The notes: generated by a model not told the origin, from the letters alone. A DNA stretch of 64,000 bases from Betaproteobacteria bacterium (GCA_900299145.1 OMIN01000110.1:1-64000), one strand, 5' to 3'. Numbered from the stretch's first letter, positions 37,591 through 46,191 are shown. Translations and numbers: made by a program.

Positions 37591-38124
37591 ATGACTCCGC
37601 AGCCTGCAACGAGGTCGCAGCACGCTCCCCCGTCCCACGCCGATGAACGCATGGCGCTGCGCTCGGCGCTTGGGCGCTTCACCACGGGTGTGACGGTGAT
37701 TTGCGCGCAATCGCCCGATCTGCATGTGCATTGCATGACGGTGAATTCGTTTGCTTCGCTCTCGCTCGACCCGCCGCTGATTCTGTGGACACTGCGCACG
37801 GGCTCGGCACGCTATGAGACGTTTTCCAAGGCCACTTCGTTTTCAGTGAACGTCCTGGCCGAGACACAAATTGAGGTTTCACGCAAACACGCCAAGCCCC
37901 CCGCCGAGGGCTTTTCTGTGCGCAACTGGAAGGCCTTTCTTGGCGGCTGCCCGATTATCGAAGGCGCCTCCGCGCATTTTGTGTGCAAGGGCCACACCGA
38001 GGTCAAAAAGGGTGATCACGTCATTCTGATTGGCGAAGTCACGGATTTCGCGGAATACAACCATCCGCCGCTGTTGTTCATGGGCGGCAAGTATTTTTCA
38101 GGTTCCAGCGTCAAGCCGCTGTAA
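37591..38124 (+). CDS. Flavin reductase family protein (FMN-binding split barrel)
   Basis: This ~177-residue protein has the HpaC/RutF-type flavin reductase fold: LGRFTTGVTVICAQ, TVNSFASLSLDPPLILW, FSVNVLAETQ and GDHVILIGEV. ATG 37591 with CAGGA 8 nt upstream is preferred; ATG 37573 in the same frame is possible. It is expected to supply reduced FMN to the LLM monooxygenase encoded just upstream. Together they would form a two-component monooxygenase, with the next hydrolase acting on the product (inference). Confidence 0.86.
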   Translation: MTPQPATRSQHAPPSHADERMALRSALGRFTTGVTVICAQSPDLHVHCMTVNSFASLSLDPPLILWTLRTGSARYETFSKATSFSVNVLAETQIEVSRKHAKPPAEGFSVRNWKAFLGGCPIIEGASAHFVCKGHTEVKKGDHVILIGEVTDFAEYNHPPLLFMGGKYFSGSSVKPL

Positions 38125-38304
38125 CGCCGGCACGGGCACCGGCCCCACGGAAGGGCGGCGGTGGGTTACTCTTCCCGTACCTTTCGCATTCGCTGCAAGT
38201 CCGGCGCGCCTCGTGGTAAATTTCTGTCTCCATCAGTTTCCAATTCGCTGGACTGCCAGTCCATTCATCGCCACCATCACCATAGCCACCAAGGGAGAAC
38301 ACGC

Positions 38305-39090
38305 ATGTCATCCGATTCCGGCATCAAAGACGGCTTTGCCAAAACCAAGGGCTACGGCCGCATACACTATCGCGAGATCGGCAGTGGCCCCGCGCTGATG
38401 CTGATGCACACCAACGGCGCATCGGCGCATCAGTACGACATCATCGCACCGCTGCTCGCCAAACACTTTCGCGTGATTTCGTGGGACATGCCCGGCCACG
38501 GTGATTCCGACCGCATCACCCGCCACTACACCATGGAAGACCACGCCAAGGCGCTGGCGGCGTTGATGACGGCGCTGAAAATCAAGGCGGCGCACATCAG
38601 CGGCGCGTCCGTCGGCGGCACGCTTACTGTTGCCTTTGCTAGCCTGTTCCCCACGCGCACGCTGACTGCCGTGCCGGTGGAAACGCCGTGCCGCAACGAC
38701 GAAGAATGGGGCGCGGCCTGGCATCACGTCGAAGGAAACTTTGGCTTGCCGCGGCAAACCATTCCACAAATCAAGGAACGCGTCGCCGTCGTCGATGCCG
38801 CGCTCGAACAGCGCTGGAACATCGATCGCTGCAAGGCCGGCGCGTGGGCCATGGTCGACGTGATGTGGGGCATCCGCGGCTTCAACACCCCCGCCGCCGC
38901 AAAGAAAATCAAAAAACCGATGATGGTCGTCTATGGCCGCAAAGGCCCCACTATTGCGTTGGGTAATCGGCTCACCGGCGCCAACCCCAAGGCCAAACTC
39001 ACCGTCATGGAAAACTCCGGCCACTTCCCCATGCTGGATGAACCGTCTGCGTTCGCGGCCATGTACATCAAGTTTTGCGGTGGAAAATAA
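38305..39090 (+). CDS. Alpha/beta hydrolase
   Basis: This 261-residue hydrolase has AGGGAG before ATG 38305; the track start at 38161 is too early. The oxyanion region is LMLMHTNGAS, with WDMPGHGDSD, nucleophile elbow GASVGG and catalytic His in NSGHFPML. The acid lies near VVYGRKGPT. It belongs to the same-strand group with the LLM monooxygenase and flavin reductase, a small oxidative catabolic module. The stop is met by a dispersed repeat, then a terminator. Confidence 0.85.
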   Translation: MSSDSGIKDGFAKTKGYGRIHYREIGSGPALMLMHTNGASAHQYDIIAPLLAKHFRVISWDMPGHGDSDRITRHYTMEDHAKALAALMTALKIKAAHISGASVGGTLTVAFASLFPTRTLTAVPVETPCRNDEEWGAAWHHVEGNFGLPRQTIPQIKERVAVVDAALEQRWNIDRCKAGAWAMVDVMWGIRGFNTPAAAKKIKKPMMVVYGRKGPTIALGNRLTGANPKAKLTVMENSGHFPMLDEPSAFAAMYIKFCGGK

Positions 39091-39112
39091 TTTAATAAAA
39101 ACAAATAGTTAC
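39089..39112 (+). repeat. AT-rich dispersed repeat, copy 10 (forward)
   Basis: Exact core AATAAAAACAAATAGTTA at 39094-39111, starting at the hydrolase stop codon. Confidence 0.85.
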
Positions 39113-39127
39113 AGAGTTTTCTGATAC

Positions 39128-39160
39128 AACGGCGCTGGATCATCCGGCGCCGTTTTTTAT
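39128..39160 (+). terminator. Rho-independent terminator after the LLM/hydrolase group
   Basis: AACGGCGC pairs with GCGCCGTT around an 11-nt loop, followed by TTTTTATT. It ends the 36.5-39.1 kb transcription unit. Confidence 0.85.
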
Positions 39161-39195
39161 TGGGTAAATCAGGCACGGTGGCTAACATTGGGAGT

Positions 39196-39260
39196 GCGGG
39201 CGTCTCGCCCGCAACGCGCTTGCCGGACCAACCGTGCTTTCCTGCGGACGGGACGTCCGC
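39196..39260. repeat. Two adjacent perfect palindromes
   Basis: GCGGGCGTCTCGCCCGC (39196-39212) and GCGGACGGGACGTCCGC (39244-39260) each form a 7-bp stem with a 3-nt loop. They lie between a terminator and the stop of receptor 8. The style suggests a dispersed REP-like element. Confidence 0.65.
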
Positions 39261-39301
39261 GATCCCAGTGGGTGGTTAGTCCTTATCTACGTGCTTCGCA
39301 C

Positions 39302-40282
39302 TCAATCAATCCGTATATTCGTCTCGCGCGCGAGTTTGGCTTTTTTATCGAACTCGGTTTTGATGTACGCCGTGAATTCCTCCGGCGAGTTGCTGGCGGC
39401 AAGTTCGATGCCGCGTTCGAGGTAGCGTTTGCGCAGTTCGGGCAGGCGCGTGATGCGTGTGACTTCCGTCTGGATGCGGGTGAGCGCTTCGCGCGGCGTG
39501 CCGGCGGGGGCCATAAGGCCGTTGAAAGTGATTTCTTCGTAGCCCTTCAGGCCCGATTCGTCGATGGTCGGCACGTTGGGGAAGAGCGGTGAGCGGGTGA
39601 GGCTGGTGACGCCCAGCGCGCGCAGCCGGCCGGCGTCGATATACGGTTTGCCGGAACTCACCTGATCAAACATGAGCTGCACGTTGCCGGCAATGACGTC
39701 GATAATGGTCGCTGAATTGCCCTTGTACGGCACGTGCAGCATTTTGATGCCAGCCTGCATGCCGAGTAGTTCCGCCGCGATGTGCCCGGTACTGCCCGCG
39801 CCTGTCGCGCCGTAGGCGATCTGCCCCGGCCGCGCCTTGGCCAGCGTGATCAAGTCCTTCACGGTTCGCACCGGCAGCGTGGGCGTGACCACCAGCACCA
39901 TCGGCACCAGACACGTAAGCGTCACGCCGGTGAAATCCTTCAGCGCATCGTAGCCGGGGTTCTTCAGGAGCGACGGCACGGTGGCGAAGGTGTTGGCGAT
40001 TTTCAGCAGTGTGTAGCCGTCTGCCGGCGACTTGGCGACAAACTGCGTGCCGACCAGGCTGCTGGCGCCGGGCCGCGCCTCCACAATGACTTGCTGGCCG
40101 AAGGTTTCGGACATCGGCGCGGCAATCGCGCGCGCCACGATATCCAGATTGCCGCCCGCCGCCACCGGGACGATGATGCGGATGGGCTTGACCGGGTAGG
40201 CCTGCGCGTGCGCAGCGGGGGTGGCCGATGCGGCCCATGCAATCATTGCGGCGGCGCCCGCACGGGATAGGGATCGCTTCAC
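39302..40282 (-). CDS. Bug/TctC-family periplasmic solute receptor (8 of 13)
   Basis: GTG at 40282 is preferred: AGGAGG lies 4 nt upstream and it opens a standard signal peptide (VKRSLSRAGAAAMIAWAASA), whereas the track start at 40321 adds 13 residues. The 326-residue protein has RIIVPVAAGGNLDIVARAI, PADGYTLLK, HVPYKGNSATIIDVI and GYEEITFNGLMAPAG. The pocket loop Asp is present. Transcription is toward the terminator and palindromes at 39.1-39.3 kb. Confidence 0.9.
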   Translation of the reverse strand: MKRSLSRAGAAAMIAWAASATPAAHAQAYPVKPIRIIVPVAAGGNLDIVARAIAAPMSETFGQQVIVEARPGASSLVGTQFVAKSPADGYTLLKIANTFATVPSLLKNPGYDALKDFTGVTLTCLVPMVLVVTPTLPVRTVKDLITLAKARPGQIAYGATGAGSTGHIAAELLGMQAGIKMLHVPYKGNSATIIDVIAGNVQLMFDQVSSGKPYIDAGRLRALGVTSLTRSPLFPNVPTIDESGLKGYEEITFNGLMAPAGTPREALTRIQTEVTRITRLPELRKRYLERGIELAASNSPEEFTAYIKTEFDKKAKLARETNIRID

Positions 40283-40433
40283 TTCGCCTCCTGTTGTCCG
40301 AATTGCCATGATGACGTCCATGCTTTAATGCCACACTATAAGTCGCGGTACGGCGCGTGAAAACTGCCGCCCGAGGGACTGTAATTTTTCAATGCTGCGA
40401 GGGCGAGTGTAACATCCGCCTAACAGAGGGTTT

Positions 40434-40458
40434 CATAACTATCTGTTTTTATTGATAT
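40434..40458 (-). repeat. AT-rich dispersed repeat, copy 11 (reverse)
   Basis: TAACTATCTGTTTTTATT at 40436-40453, one change from the reversed core. It lies in the divergent gap between receptor 8 and the glycine-zipper protein. Confidence 0.8.
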
Positions 40459-40569
40459 TTTTGTTGATCACCCGTTACACCTGCAATACTTTGTTGCACA
40501 TCCGCGGTATGCCGCGCCGGGCGCCACGCGTTTTTGGAAGTGCTGGGCAATCACTTAAAGGAGCCTGCC

Positions 40570-41151
40570 ATGAAAGCGACCAAAACCGTGAAGTTTTTAA
40601 CCACTGCCACACTGCTGGCCGCTGCCACGTTGACCACGGCCACGCACGCCGACCCGCGCTGGGAGCGCGATGGCCGTGGCCCGCGCTTCAACGCGCCACC
40701 CGCCGCTGTTGTGCATGGCCGTCCGGTTGCGCAACCCGTGTTCCGGCATGTGCCGCCGCCGGTGCTGGTGTCGCATCGCCCCATGTATGCACCCGCGCCA
40801 GTGATCGTGCAACGGCCGGTGATCGTGGAACGCCCGGTGTATGTCGAGCGCCCCGTTTATGTTGAACAACCCGTATACGCGCCTTCGCCCGTGGCGTACC
40901 CGGAACCCGCGCCGGTGGCTTACCCCGAATCGGTCGTGTATCCGTCAGCCACGCCTGAACCGGTGTATGCGCCCGCGCCGGTTTACTACTCGCCGCCCGT
41001 TTCACGCGTTAACACGGAAGGTGCGATTGGCGGCGCGGTGGTCGGTGGCGTGATCGGCAACCTGATCGGCGGCAACGCCGGCCGCGACAGCCGCGGCCCT
41101 GGCACCGCCATTGGCGCCATCATCGGCGGCTTGATCGGCAGCGGGTTGTAG
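40570..41151 (+). CDS. Envelope protein with P/V/Y repeats and glycine zipper
   Basis: This 193-residue protein has a signal peptide (MKATKTVKFLTTATLLAAAT, cut near THA), then a proline-rich stretch with repeated PVYVERPVYVEQPVYAPSP-type units (~60-145), then a glycine-zipper 2TM segment (GAIGGAVVGGVIGNLIGG, AIIGGLIGSGL) like that of the 17-kDa surface antigen family. AAGGAG lies upstream of ATG 40570. It is probably an outer-membrane or periplasmic envelope protein. It is monocistronic, ending at a strong terminator. Confidence 0.82.
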   Translation: MKATKTVKFLTTATLLAAATLTTATHADPRWERDGRGPRFNAPPAAVVHGRPVAQPVFRHVPPPVLVSHRPMYAPAPVIVQRPVIVERPVYVERPVYVEQPVYAPSPVAYPEPAPVAYPESVVYPSATPEPVYAPAPVYYSPPVSRVNTEGAIGGAVVGGVIGNLIGGNAGRDSRGPGTAIGAIIGGLIGSGL

Positions 41152-41177
41152 TCACTCACCGCAGTAGCCGGCTTTAA

Positions 41178-41207
41178 AGAGGGGCAGCTTCGGCTGCCCC
41201 CTTTTCT
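41178..41207 (+). terminator. Rho-independent terminator with TTCG tetraloop
   Basis: GGGGCAGC and GCTGCCCC form a perfect 8-bp stem with loop TTCG, followed by CTTTTCT. It lies between two convergent genes and may act on both. Confidence 0.9.
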
Positions 41208-41216
41208 ATTCTTCCT

Positions 41217-41963
41217 TTACCTTTGCCCTGCCACCCGCATTTTCCACAGCTCCCACGGGCGATCCATATTCGCGTAATTTGCGGCATCCGCGCCGGCGGC
41301 TTCGGCATCGTTCAGGAAATTGATTTCGCCGCCGCCCGTCGCGGCAATCAGCCGCAGCGCCTCGGCCTGCAAGCGCGCATTTTGCTCGGCATATACCGCG
41401 CGATACACGACCTGCCGGATCGAATCACCCACGGCCACCGCGCCGTGCCCGCGCATCAGTGCAAACGCTGCGCCGCCCAGTGTGCGCGCAAACGCCACGC
41501 CCAATTGCGGCGTGCGGATCAGCATGTCAGTCGCCGGCCCGCCGGCATCTCGGATTTCAAAGTTCGGCACGCCACCCGCAAGAAAGCCGCTCATGTGCGA
41601 AATCGGCCGCAGTTTCGCGTTGGTCACGCCAAAGGGAATCACCGCCGGAGAATGATTGTGCACTACCGATTGCACGTCGGGGCGCGCGCGATACACCTCG
41701 CTGTGGATGAAGCGCTCAAGATACGGCTTGCGTCCCGATGTGCTGCTTTCATCCACCGGGTTGCCGTCCAGATCAAACACCATGATGTCCCCGGCCTTGA
41801 CCTTGCCCGGCGCGATGCTGCGTGACAGCAGAAATAAGTCCGGCCGCGTGGGATGGCGCACGCTGACGTGACCAAAGCCATCAACTACACCTTCGTTATA
41901 CAAAATATGATTGGCAGTGACGAGATCGTCGATCAGTTCTTCAATGCCGGCGTGTTCGGCCAT
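41217..41963 (-). CDS. Class II aldolase/adducin-family protein
   Basis: This 248-residue protein has the zinc-dependent class II aldolase fold. The likely metal His pair is VVHNHSPAVIPFG, with a further His in LMRGHGAVAVGDS. GFGHVSVRHPTRPDLFLLSR is the opening phosphate-type region. ATG 41963 begins the family-like sequence; the track start at 42032 is too early. The gene follows pcaG by 17 bp and ends the pcaHG operon, so it may act on an aromatic breakdown product (inference). Confidence 0.87.
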   Translation of the reverse strand: MAEHAGIEELIDDLVTANHILYNEGVVDGFGHVSVRHPTRPDLFLLSRSIAPGKVKAGDIMVFDLDGNPVDESSTSGRKPYLERFIHSEVYRARPDVQSVVHNHSPAVIPFGVTNAKLRPISHMSGFLAGGVPNFEIRDAGGPATDMLIRTPQLGVAFARTLGGAAFALMRGHGAVAVGDSIRQVVYRAVYAEQNARLQAEALRLIAATGGGEINFLNDAEAAGADAANYANMDRPWELWKMRVAGQR

Positions 41964-41980
41964 GATGTTTCGCCAGTGTT

Positions 41981-42553
41981 CTAGTAGTCGAAGAAAACCG
42001 TTTCCTGCGGCCCTTGCAGATGCACATTCCATTGCAGCGTGCCATCCGGCGACTTGGCGGCTATCAACGTCCCGCGCCGCGCCGCGGGCACCAGATTCAG
42101 CACGGGGTCGGCGGCATTGGCCGCTTCATCCGGAAAGTAAATCCGCGTCATCAAATGCTTCAACAGCCCGCGCATGAAAATCACCACCGTGATATGCGGC
42201 GCCTGTTCGCGGCCTGGATGACCATCGGGGCCGGCTACCTTGCCGGGTTTCACCGTGGCGAGCCGGAAGCCGCCTTGCGCGTCCGCCAGCACGCGGCCGA
42301 AACCCCTGAAGTTGTCTTCGAGAAGCTTTTCCTGCGCGTCGTCGGGATGCGCGTATTTGCCGAACGAATTGGCCTGCCAGGTTTCGAGCACCGCGTCGGT
42401 CACCGGCAGGCCGTCGCCGTCGAAAATTCTGCCGGTGATTACCACGCGCTCACCTGCAATCCCCGCGGGCGCCACATCCGGCACGGCAGTGGTCTCGAAG
42501 CCGATGGACACAAACGGGCCGACGGTTTGCGCGGCGGTCAACAATAGACTCAT
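41981..42553 (-). CDS. pcaG: Protocatechuate 3,4-dioxygenase alpha subunit
   Basis: This 190-residue protein is the alpha chain of intradiol ring-cleavage dioxygenase, which pairs with the iron-carrying beta chain. The family opening TAAQTVGPFVSIGFE, the barrel segment VTDAVLETWQANSFGKYAHP and HITVVIFMRGLLKHLMTRIYF are present. As expected for alpha, the iron-binding His-x-His pair is absent. The start overlaps the pcaH stop by 4 bp (ATGA). Confidence 0.92.
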   Translation of the reverse strand: MSLLLTAAQTVGPFVSIGFETTAVPDVAPAGIAGERVVITGRIFDGDGLPVTDAVLETWQANSFGKYAHPDDAQEKLLEDNFRGFGRVLADAQGGFRLATVKPGKVAGPDGHPGREQAPHITVVIFMRGLLKHLMTRIYFPDEAANAADPVLNLVPAARRGTLIAAKSPDGTLQWNVHLQGPQETVFFDY

Positions 42554-43269
42554 TTCTTGTTCTCTTGCGTTTCCATCGGTGTCGCGTCACGCCCGCGCAA
42601 AATGATATCGAAGCGATAGGCGATCGCGTATTCGGGCTGGGTGTTTTCCCAATCAAAGCTTGACACCAGCCGCGCGCGCGCCTTGTCGTCGGGCACGCTC
42701 AGGTACATCGGGTCGAACGCCAGCAAAGGATCGCCGGGAAAATACATCTGTGTCACCAGCCGCTGCGCAAAGCCCTGCCCAAACAGCGAAAAATGCAAAT
42801 GTGCGGGCCGCCACGCGTTATAGTGGTTACGCCACGGATACGCCCCCGGTTTGATGGTCTTGAAGCGGTAGTTGCCTTGTGCGTCCGTCAGCACGCGGCC
42901 GGCGCCGGTAAAGTTCGGATCAAGCGGTGCGTCGTGATTGTCGACCGGGTGCTTGTAACGCCCGGCGGCGTTGGCTTGCCACAACTCCACCAGTGCATTC
43001 GGCACCGGCCGGCCGCCTTCGTCGAGCAGGCGGCCCGACACGAACATGCGTTCACCCAGGGGTTCGCCCGCGTGCTGCGCGGTGAGATCCCACTCGCTGT
43101 CGGCCACATCGCTCGCGCAAAACAAAGGGCCGGTAATCTCCGATAGCGTTTGCGGAATCTGAACCAGCGGCTGCGTGGGCGCCCGCTTGACGGTGGAACG
43201 ATATGCCGGGAACAGAAAATCCGGTTGCGTGTTGAAATAAGATTTACGGTAGGGGTTGGGATTACTCAT
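42550..43269 (-). CDS. pcaH: Protocatechuate 3,4-dioxygenase beta subunit
   Basis: This 239-residue protein is the catalytic beta chain. It opens the protocatechuate ring between the hydroxyl groups to give carboxymuconate. The ferric ligands can be seen: one Tyr in NAAGRYKHP, a second in RNHYNAWRP, and the His pair in AHLHFSLFG. ATG 43269 is chosen; the track start at 43317 lies in the adjacent inverted repeat. The downstream protocatechuate genes (pcaB, pcaC) are not here, though a CMD-family gene lies at 55.1 kb. Confidence 0.93.
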   Translation of the reverse strand: MSNPNPYRKSYFNTQPDFLFPAYRSTVKRAPTQPLVQIPQTLSEITGPLFCASDVADSEWDLTAQHAGEPLGERMFVSGRLLDEGGRPVPNALVELWQANAAGRYKHPVDNHDAPLDPNFTGAGRVLTDAQGNYRFKTIKPGAYPWRNHYNAWRPAHLHFSLFGQGFAQRLVTQMYFPGDPLLAFDPMYLSVPDDKARARLVSSFDWENTQPEYAIAYRFDIILRGRDATPMETQENKK

Positions 43270-43298
43270 GCGGAGCAACTCTGTTCCTGATCGGGTTT

Positions 43299-43384
43299 TG
43301 TAGCCCGTATGAAGCAAAGCGTAATACGGGAAACTGTTTCTGCATTAGCGTTCCCGTATTGCGCTTTGCTCCATACGGGCTACA
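43299..43384. repeat. Long inverted repeat (34-bp arms)
   Basis: The left arm 43299-43332 and right arm 43351-43384 match at 32 of 34 positions when inverted; both mismatches still pair as G-U. The sequence (GTAGCCCGTATGAAGC...) is of a kind seen as dispersed palindromes in betaproteobacteria. It fills the gap between pcaH and the tautomerase gene and could be a small non-coding mobile element. Confidence 0.85.
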
Positions 43385-43392
43385 GGTTACTG

Positions 43393-43578
43393 CTAAGCAT
43401 CCGACGCCAGCTTGCCGCCCGACGCCCAATCCGATTTCTTGATGTCCTCGAAAATAATGTCCACGGCTTCAGGCGCGCATTTGAGTGTGCGTGCTGTCTC
43501 GGCGGTCACGGCTTTGACGAATTCGCGCTTTTGTTCAATGGTGCGGCCTTCGTAAAGGCTGACGTGGATGAGTGGCAT
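43393..43578 (-). CDS. 4-oxalocrotonate tautomerase-like protein
   Basis: The 61-residue protein begins MPLIHVSLYEGRT, so Pro is exposed after Met removal as the catalytic base, and the Arg after the first strand is kept. The closing segment is WASGGKLASDA. GGGAG lies 6 nt before ATG 43578; the track ORF start at 43692 is wrong. Such tautomerases act on keto-enol acids from aromatic ring cleavage, which fits the adjacent pcaHG. Confidence 0.88.
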   Translation of the reverse strand: MPLIHVSLYEGRTIEQKREFVKAVTAETARTLKCAPEAVDIIFEDIKKSDWASGGKLASDA

Positions 43579-43745
43579 GCTGGCTCCCAGTGAATTGAAA
43601 ATTGAGAAAACAGGCGGCGCCATAGCTACCGAAGTACTGCAGTACTGAACGCGCCGACGCGGGAATGTAGCCCGCGTGAGCCATCGCGTCAAACGGGATG
43701 CGCGGCGGCGCTCAACCCCGTTTGCCTTCGCCAGAAAGCCGTGAA

Positions 43746-44177
43746 CTACGCCAGCACCTGAGACATCTGCTCCTGACGCAGAATTTCGAACACAAACGAT
43801 TCGAGCTCCGGCCCCATGGCGTCGCGCACGGAGATCATGCCGACAGGACGGCCATTTTCGGCCACCGGCACGTGGCGAAAGCGCCCAGTGTGCATGATTT
43901 CCAGGGCCGCATTGAATGTCGCATCGGGGCCCAGCGTGCGCGGGTTCGCGGTCATCACGTCGGCGAGTGTAGTGGCGGCGGCATCGCGGCCCTCGGCCAC
44001 CACGCGATTCAGGGCATCGCGCTCGGTGAAAATGCCAACGAGAAAGCCATGTTCCACCACCATGATCGCGCCGACCCGCTGCTGTTTCATCACCCGCGCG
44101 GCTTCGCGCACGCGCATGCTCGCGGGCGCGGTGACGGGCTGCTGATTCTGAATGACGTCGCGTATCGTGCGTTCCAT
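43746..44177 (-). CDS. Tandem CBS-domain protein
   Basis: This 143-residue protein consists of two CBS motifs: residues ~1-68 (TAPASMRVREAARVMKQQRV, IFTERDALNRV) and ~75-135 (DATFNAALEIMHTGRFRHVP, MISVRDAMG). Such stand-alone pairs bind adenine nucleotides. GGAGAGCC lies just upstream of ATG. It is monocistronic between the tautomerase and receptor 9. Partner unknown. Confidence 0.88.
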   Translation of the reverse strand: MERTIRDVIQNQQPVTAPASMRVREAARVMKQQRVGAIMVVEHGFLVGIFTERDALNRVVAEGRDAAATTLADVMTANPRTLGPDATFNAALEIMHTGRFRHVPVAENGRPVGMISVRDAMGPELESFVFEILRQEQMSQVLA

Positions 44178-44386
44178 GATGGCTCTCCGAAGTTAAAGTT
44201 CGTTGGTCCAGCGGTGGTCACAGCGTTTGCCTTGCCTGCAGCGTGTACTTTCTAGCTGCAATTTCATGCTACGCGCGCATGACACACCGGTCAAACAAAA
44301 GGTTTTTCCGCGACACGTGAGCGATTATTATGTGGGCAAGCCGCCATGCACTTTTTTCGTTCACGCCAAGGCATCAGTCCGTCGCT

Positions 44387-45379
44387 ATGAATATCAAAGC
44401 AAGTATTTGTTTTTATTCAATAATTTGTGCCGCGACGAACGCGCTATGCGCTGGCCCCGCCTACGCGCAGCGCACCACCGTGGAGCCGGCATTTCCAGCG
44501 AAGCCGATCCGCTTCATTGTGCCGCAGGCAACCGGCGGCAGTAACGATACGCTGGGGCGTTTGATGGGCCACCATTTGTCGGAGCGTCTCGGCAAGCAGG
44601 TCGTGATCGATAACCGCCCCGGCGCCGACGGCATTATCGGCACTGAAATCGCGGCGCGGGCGGCCGCTGACGGCCACACCTGGCTGATGGCCTCAGGCGC
44701 TTACGCGATGAACGCCGCCGTGCGCAAAATGCCTTACGATCCCGCCACCGCGTTCGCGTGGTTCGCGCTGCTCGGCAACGGGCCGTCGGTGTTGGTGACG
44801 CATCCGTCGATACCGGTGACTTCGGTAAAAGACATCATCGCGCTGGGCAAGGCCAAGCCCGGCTACTTCACCATGGCCTCGGCCGGCGGTTATCAGCATT
44901 TCGTGTCGGAGCTTTTTCGCGGCCTGTCCGGCATTGATATGGCGATCGTGCTGTATCGCGGCGGATTTCCGGCACTGCTCGACGTGATGAGCGGGCAGGC
45001 ACATCTGCTGCTCGGCTCGTTCGTCACCTCCAACACGCACATACGTTCAGGCAAGGTCAAAGCCATTGCCACCTGCGGCGCGCGGCGCACACCGCTCCTG
45101 CCCGATTTGCCGACCATTGCCGAATCCGGCCTGCCCGGTTATGACGCGTCGAATTATTGGGCCATCGGCAGTGCTACTGGCACGCCGCCCGCGGTCATCA
45201 CCCGCGTGAGCAACGACATTGGCGCTATCTTGAAGCTGCCGGAAACGCAAAAACGCTTCACACTCGAAGGCGCAGAAGCCGAATTCAAACCGTCAGCCGA
45301 GGCGGATAAATTCCTCAAGGCGGACATCGTCAAATGGGCGCGTGTCGCGCGGGAAGCGCGCATGGCCAGCGATAAATAA
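44387..45379 (+). CDS. Bug/TctC-family periplasmic solute receptor (9 of 13); signal peptide overlaps a repeat
   Basis: This 330-residue receptor starts at ATG 44387. Its signal peptide MNIKASICFYSIICAATNAL is partly encoded by a reversed copy of the dispersed repeat, which shows that the element can become coding sequence. The mature part has RFIVPQATGGSNDTLGRLM, AADGHTWLM, a pocket region YRGGFPALLDVM where the usual HVPYKG is VLYRGG, and GLPGYDASNYWAIG. It lies 89 bp before the nitrile hydratase-like operon and may deliver its substrate (inference). Confidence 0.88.
   Translation: MNIKASICFYSIICAATNALCAGPAYAQRTTVEPAFPAKPIRFIVPQATGGSNDTLGRLMGHHLSERLGKQVVIDNRPGADGIIGTEIAARAAADGHTWLMASGAYAMNAAVRKMPYDPATAFAWFALLGNGPSVLVTHPSIPVTSVKDIIALGKAKPGYFTMASAGGYQHFVSELFRGLSGIDMAIVLYRGGFPALLDVMSGQAHLLLGSFVTSNTHIRSGKVKAIATCGARRTPLLPDLPTIAESGLPGYDASNYWAIGSATGTPPAVITRVSNDIGAILKLPETQKRFTLEGAEAEFKPSAEADKFLKADIVKWARVAREARMASDK
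44400..44425 (-). repeat. AT-rich dispersed repeat, copy 12 (reverse), inside a coding region
   Basis: CAAGTATTTGTTTTTATT at 44400-44417, one change from the reversed core. It falls in the signal-peptide codons of receptor 9. Confidence 0.85.
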
Positions 45380-45468
45380 ACGAAAGTAAGCGCGGGGATT
45401 GCCGCATGCGGGCGAACCGGATTATCCTGCCTGCTGCACAACCCAGGTAACCACAGGTTAAATCCGTC

Positions 45469-45831
45469 ATGAGCGACACAACCAAACTACCCTCCGACAT
45501 CGGCGGCGAACACGCCGGGCCGGTGGACACGCTTGACCACGGCATGCGGCACTGGGAGCGGCAGGCCAACGCCTTTCGCTCCGTGGTGCAAATGACCAAA
45601 CTCACCTGCACCGATGAGCTGCGGCGTGCCGCCGAGGAACTCGGCAGCCGTTACAAGGATATGGAATATTTCGAGATCACCACCAGCGCCATGCGCACGG
45701 TGCTGCTCGAAAAAGGCGTGTTCACCGAGCAGGAACTTCAGGCCAAGATGGCCGAAGTGCGCGCGCGATTTAACGTGCCTGATGAAATGGAATCGCCGGT
45801 GAAGAAGGGCGCCAGCATGGTGCAGAAATGA
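45469..45831 (+). CDS. Nitrile hydratase/thiocyanate hydrolase, beta N-terminal-half subunit
   Basis: This 120-residue protein matches the N-terminal half of nitrile hydratase beta: SDIGGEHAGPVDTLDHGMRH and FEITTSAMRTVLLEKGVFT. In most nitrile hydratases this half is fused to the C-terminal half, but here they are separate genes overlapping by 4 bp. That is the subunit order seen in thiocyanate hydrolase (scnB-scnA-scnC). Which reaction it serves cannot be told from the sequence. Confidence 0.83.
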   Translation: MSDTTKLPSDIGGEHAGPVDTLDHGMRHWERQANAFRSVVQMTKLTCTDELRRAAEELGSRYKDMEYFEITTSAMRTVLLEKGVFTEQELQAKMAEVRARFNVPDEMESPVKKGASMVQK

Positions 45832-46160
45832 GCGCGGATTTTTCCTTCAAGTCGACCTACGCGCCCGCGCCGGTGCGTCGCTATAACGTTGGTGACAAAG
45901 TCACCGTCAAGCGCGCGTTCCCGCCGGGCCATCGCCGCACGCCGCAATACATCCGCGGCAAGCAGGGCGTGATCGAGCGCATTTGCGGCGCGTATCCGAA
46001 TCCGGAAGAGCTCGCCTACGGCTTTGACGGCAAACCGGAAAAGGTGCTCTACCGCGTGCGCTTCGCGCAATCGCACGTGTGGCCGGGATACGCGGGGCCG
46101 GCGAATGATGTGATCGAGATGGAAGTTTATGAGCACTGGCTGGAGCCGGTGAAGGGCTAA
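45828..46160 (+). CDS. Nitrile hydratase/thiocyanate hydrolase, beta C-terminal-half subunit
   Basis: This 110-residue protein equals the C-terminal SH3-like barrel of nitrile hydratase beta: YNVGDKVTVKRAFPPGHRRTP, YIRGKQGVIERICGAYPNPE, and LYRVRFAQSHVWP. The overlap ATGA with the upstream gene implies coupled translation in equal amounts. The Arg residues in this barrel that contact the oxidised cysteines in known enzymes are plausible here (FPPGHRRTP) but not proven. Confidence 0.85.
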   Translation: MSADFSFKSTYAPAPVRRYNVGDKVTVKRAFPPGHRRTPQYIRGKQGVIERICGAYPNPEELAYGFDGKPEKVLYRVRFAQSHVWPGYAGPANDVIEMEVYEHWLEPVKG

Positions 46161-46191
46161 ACGTTTTTGAACCTGACATGAAGGCGCCAAC

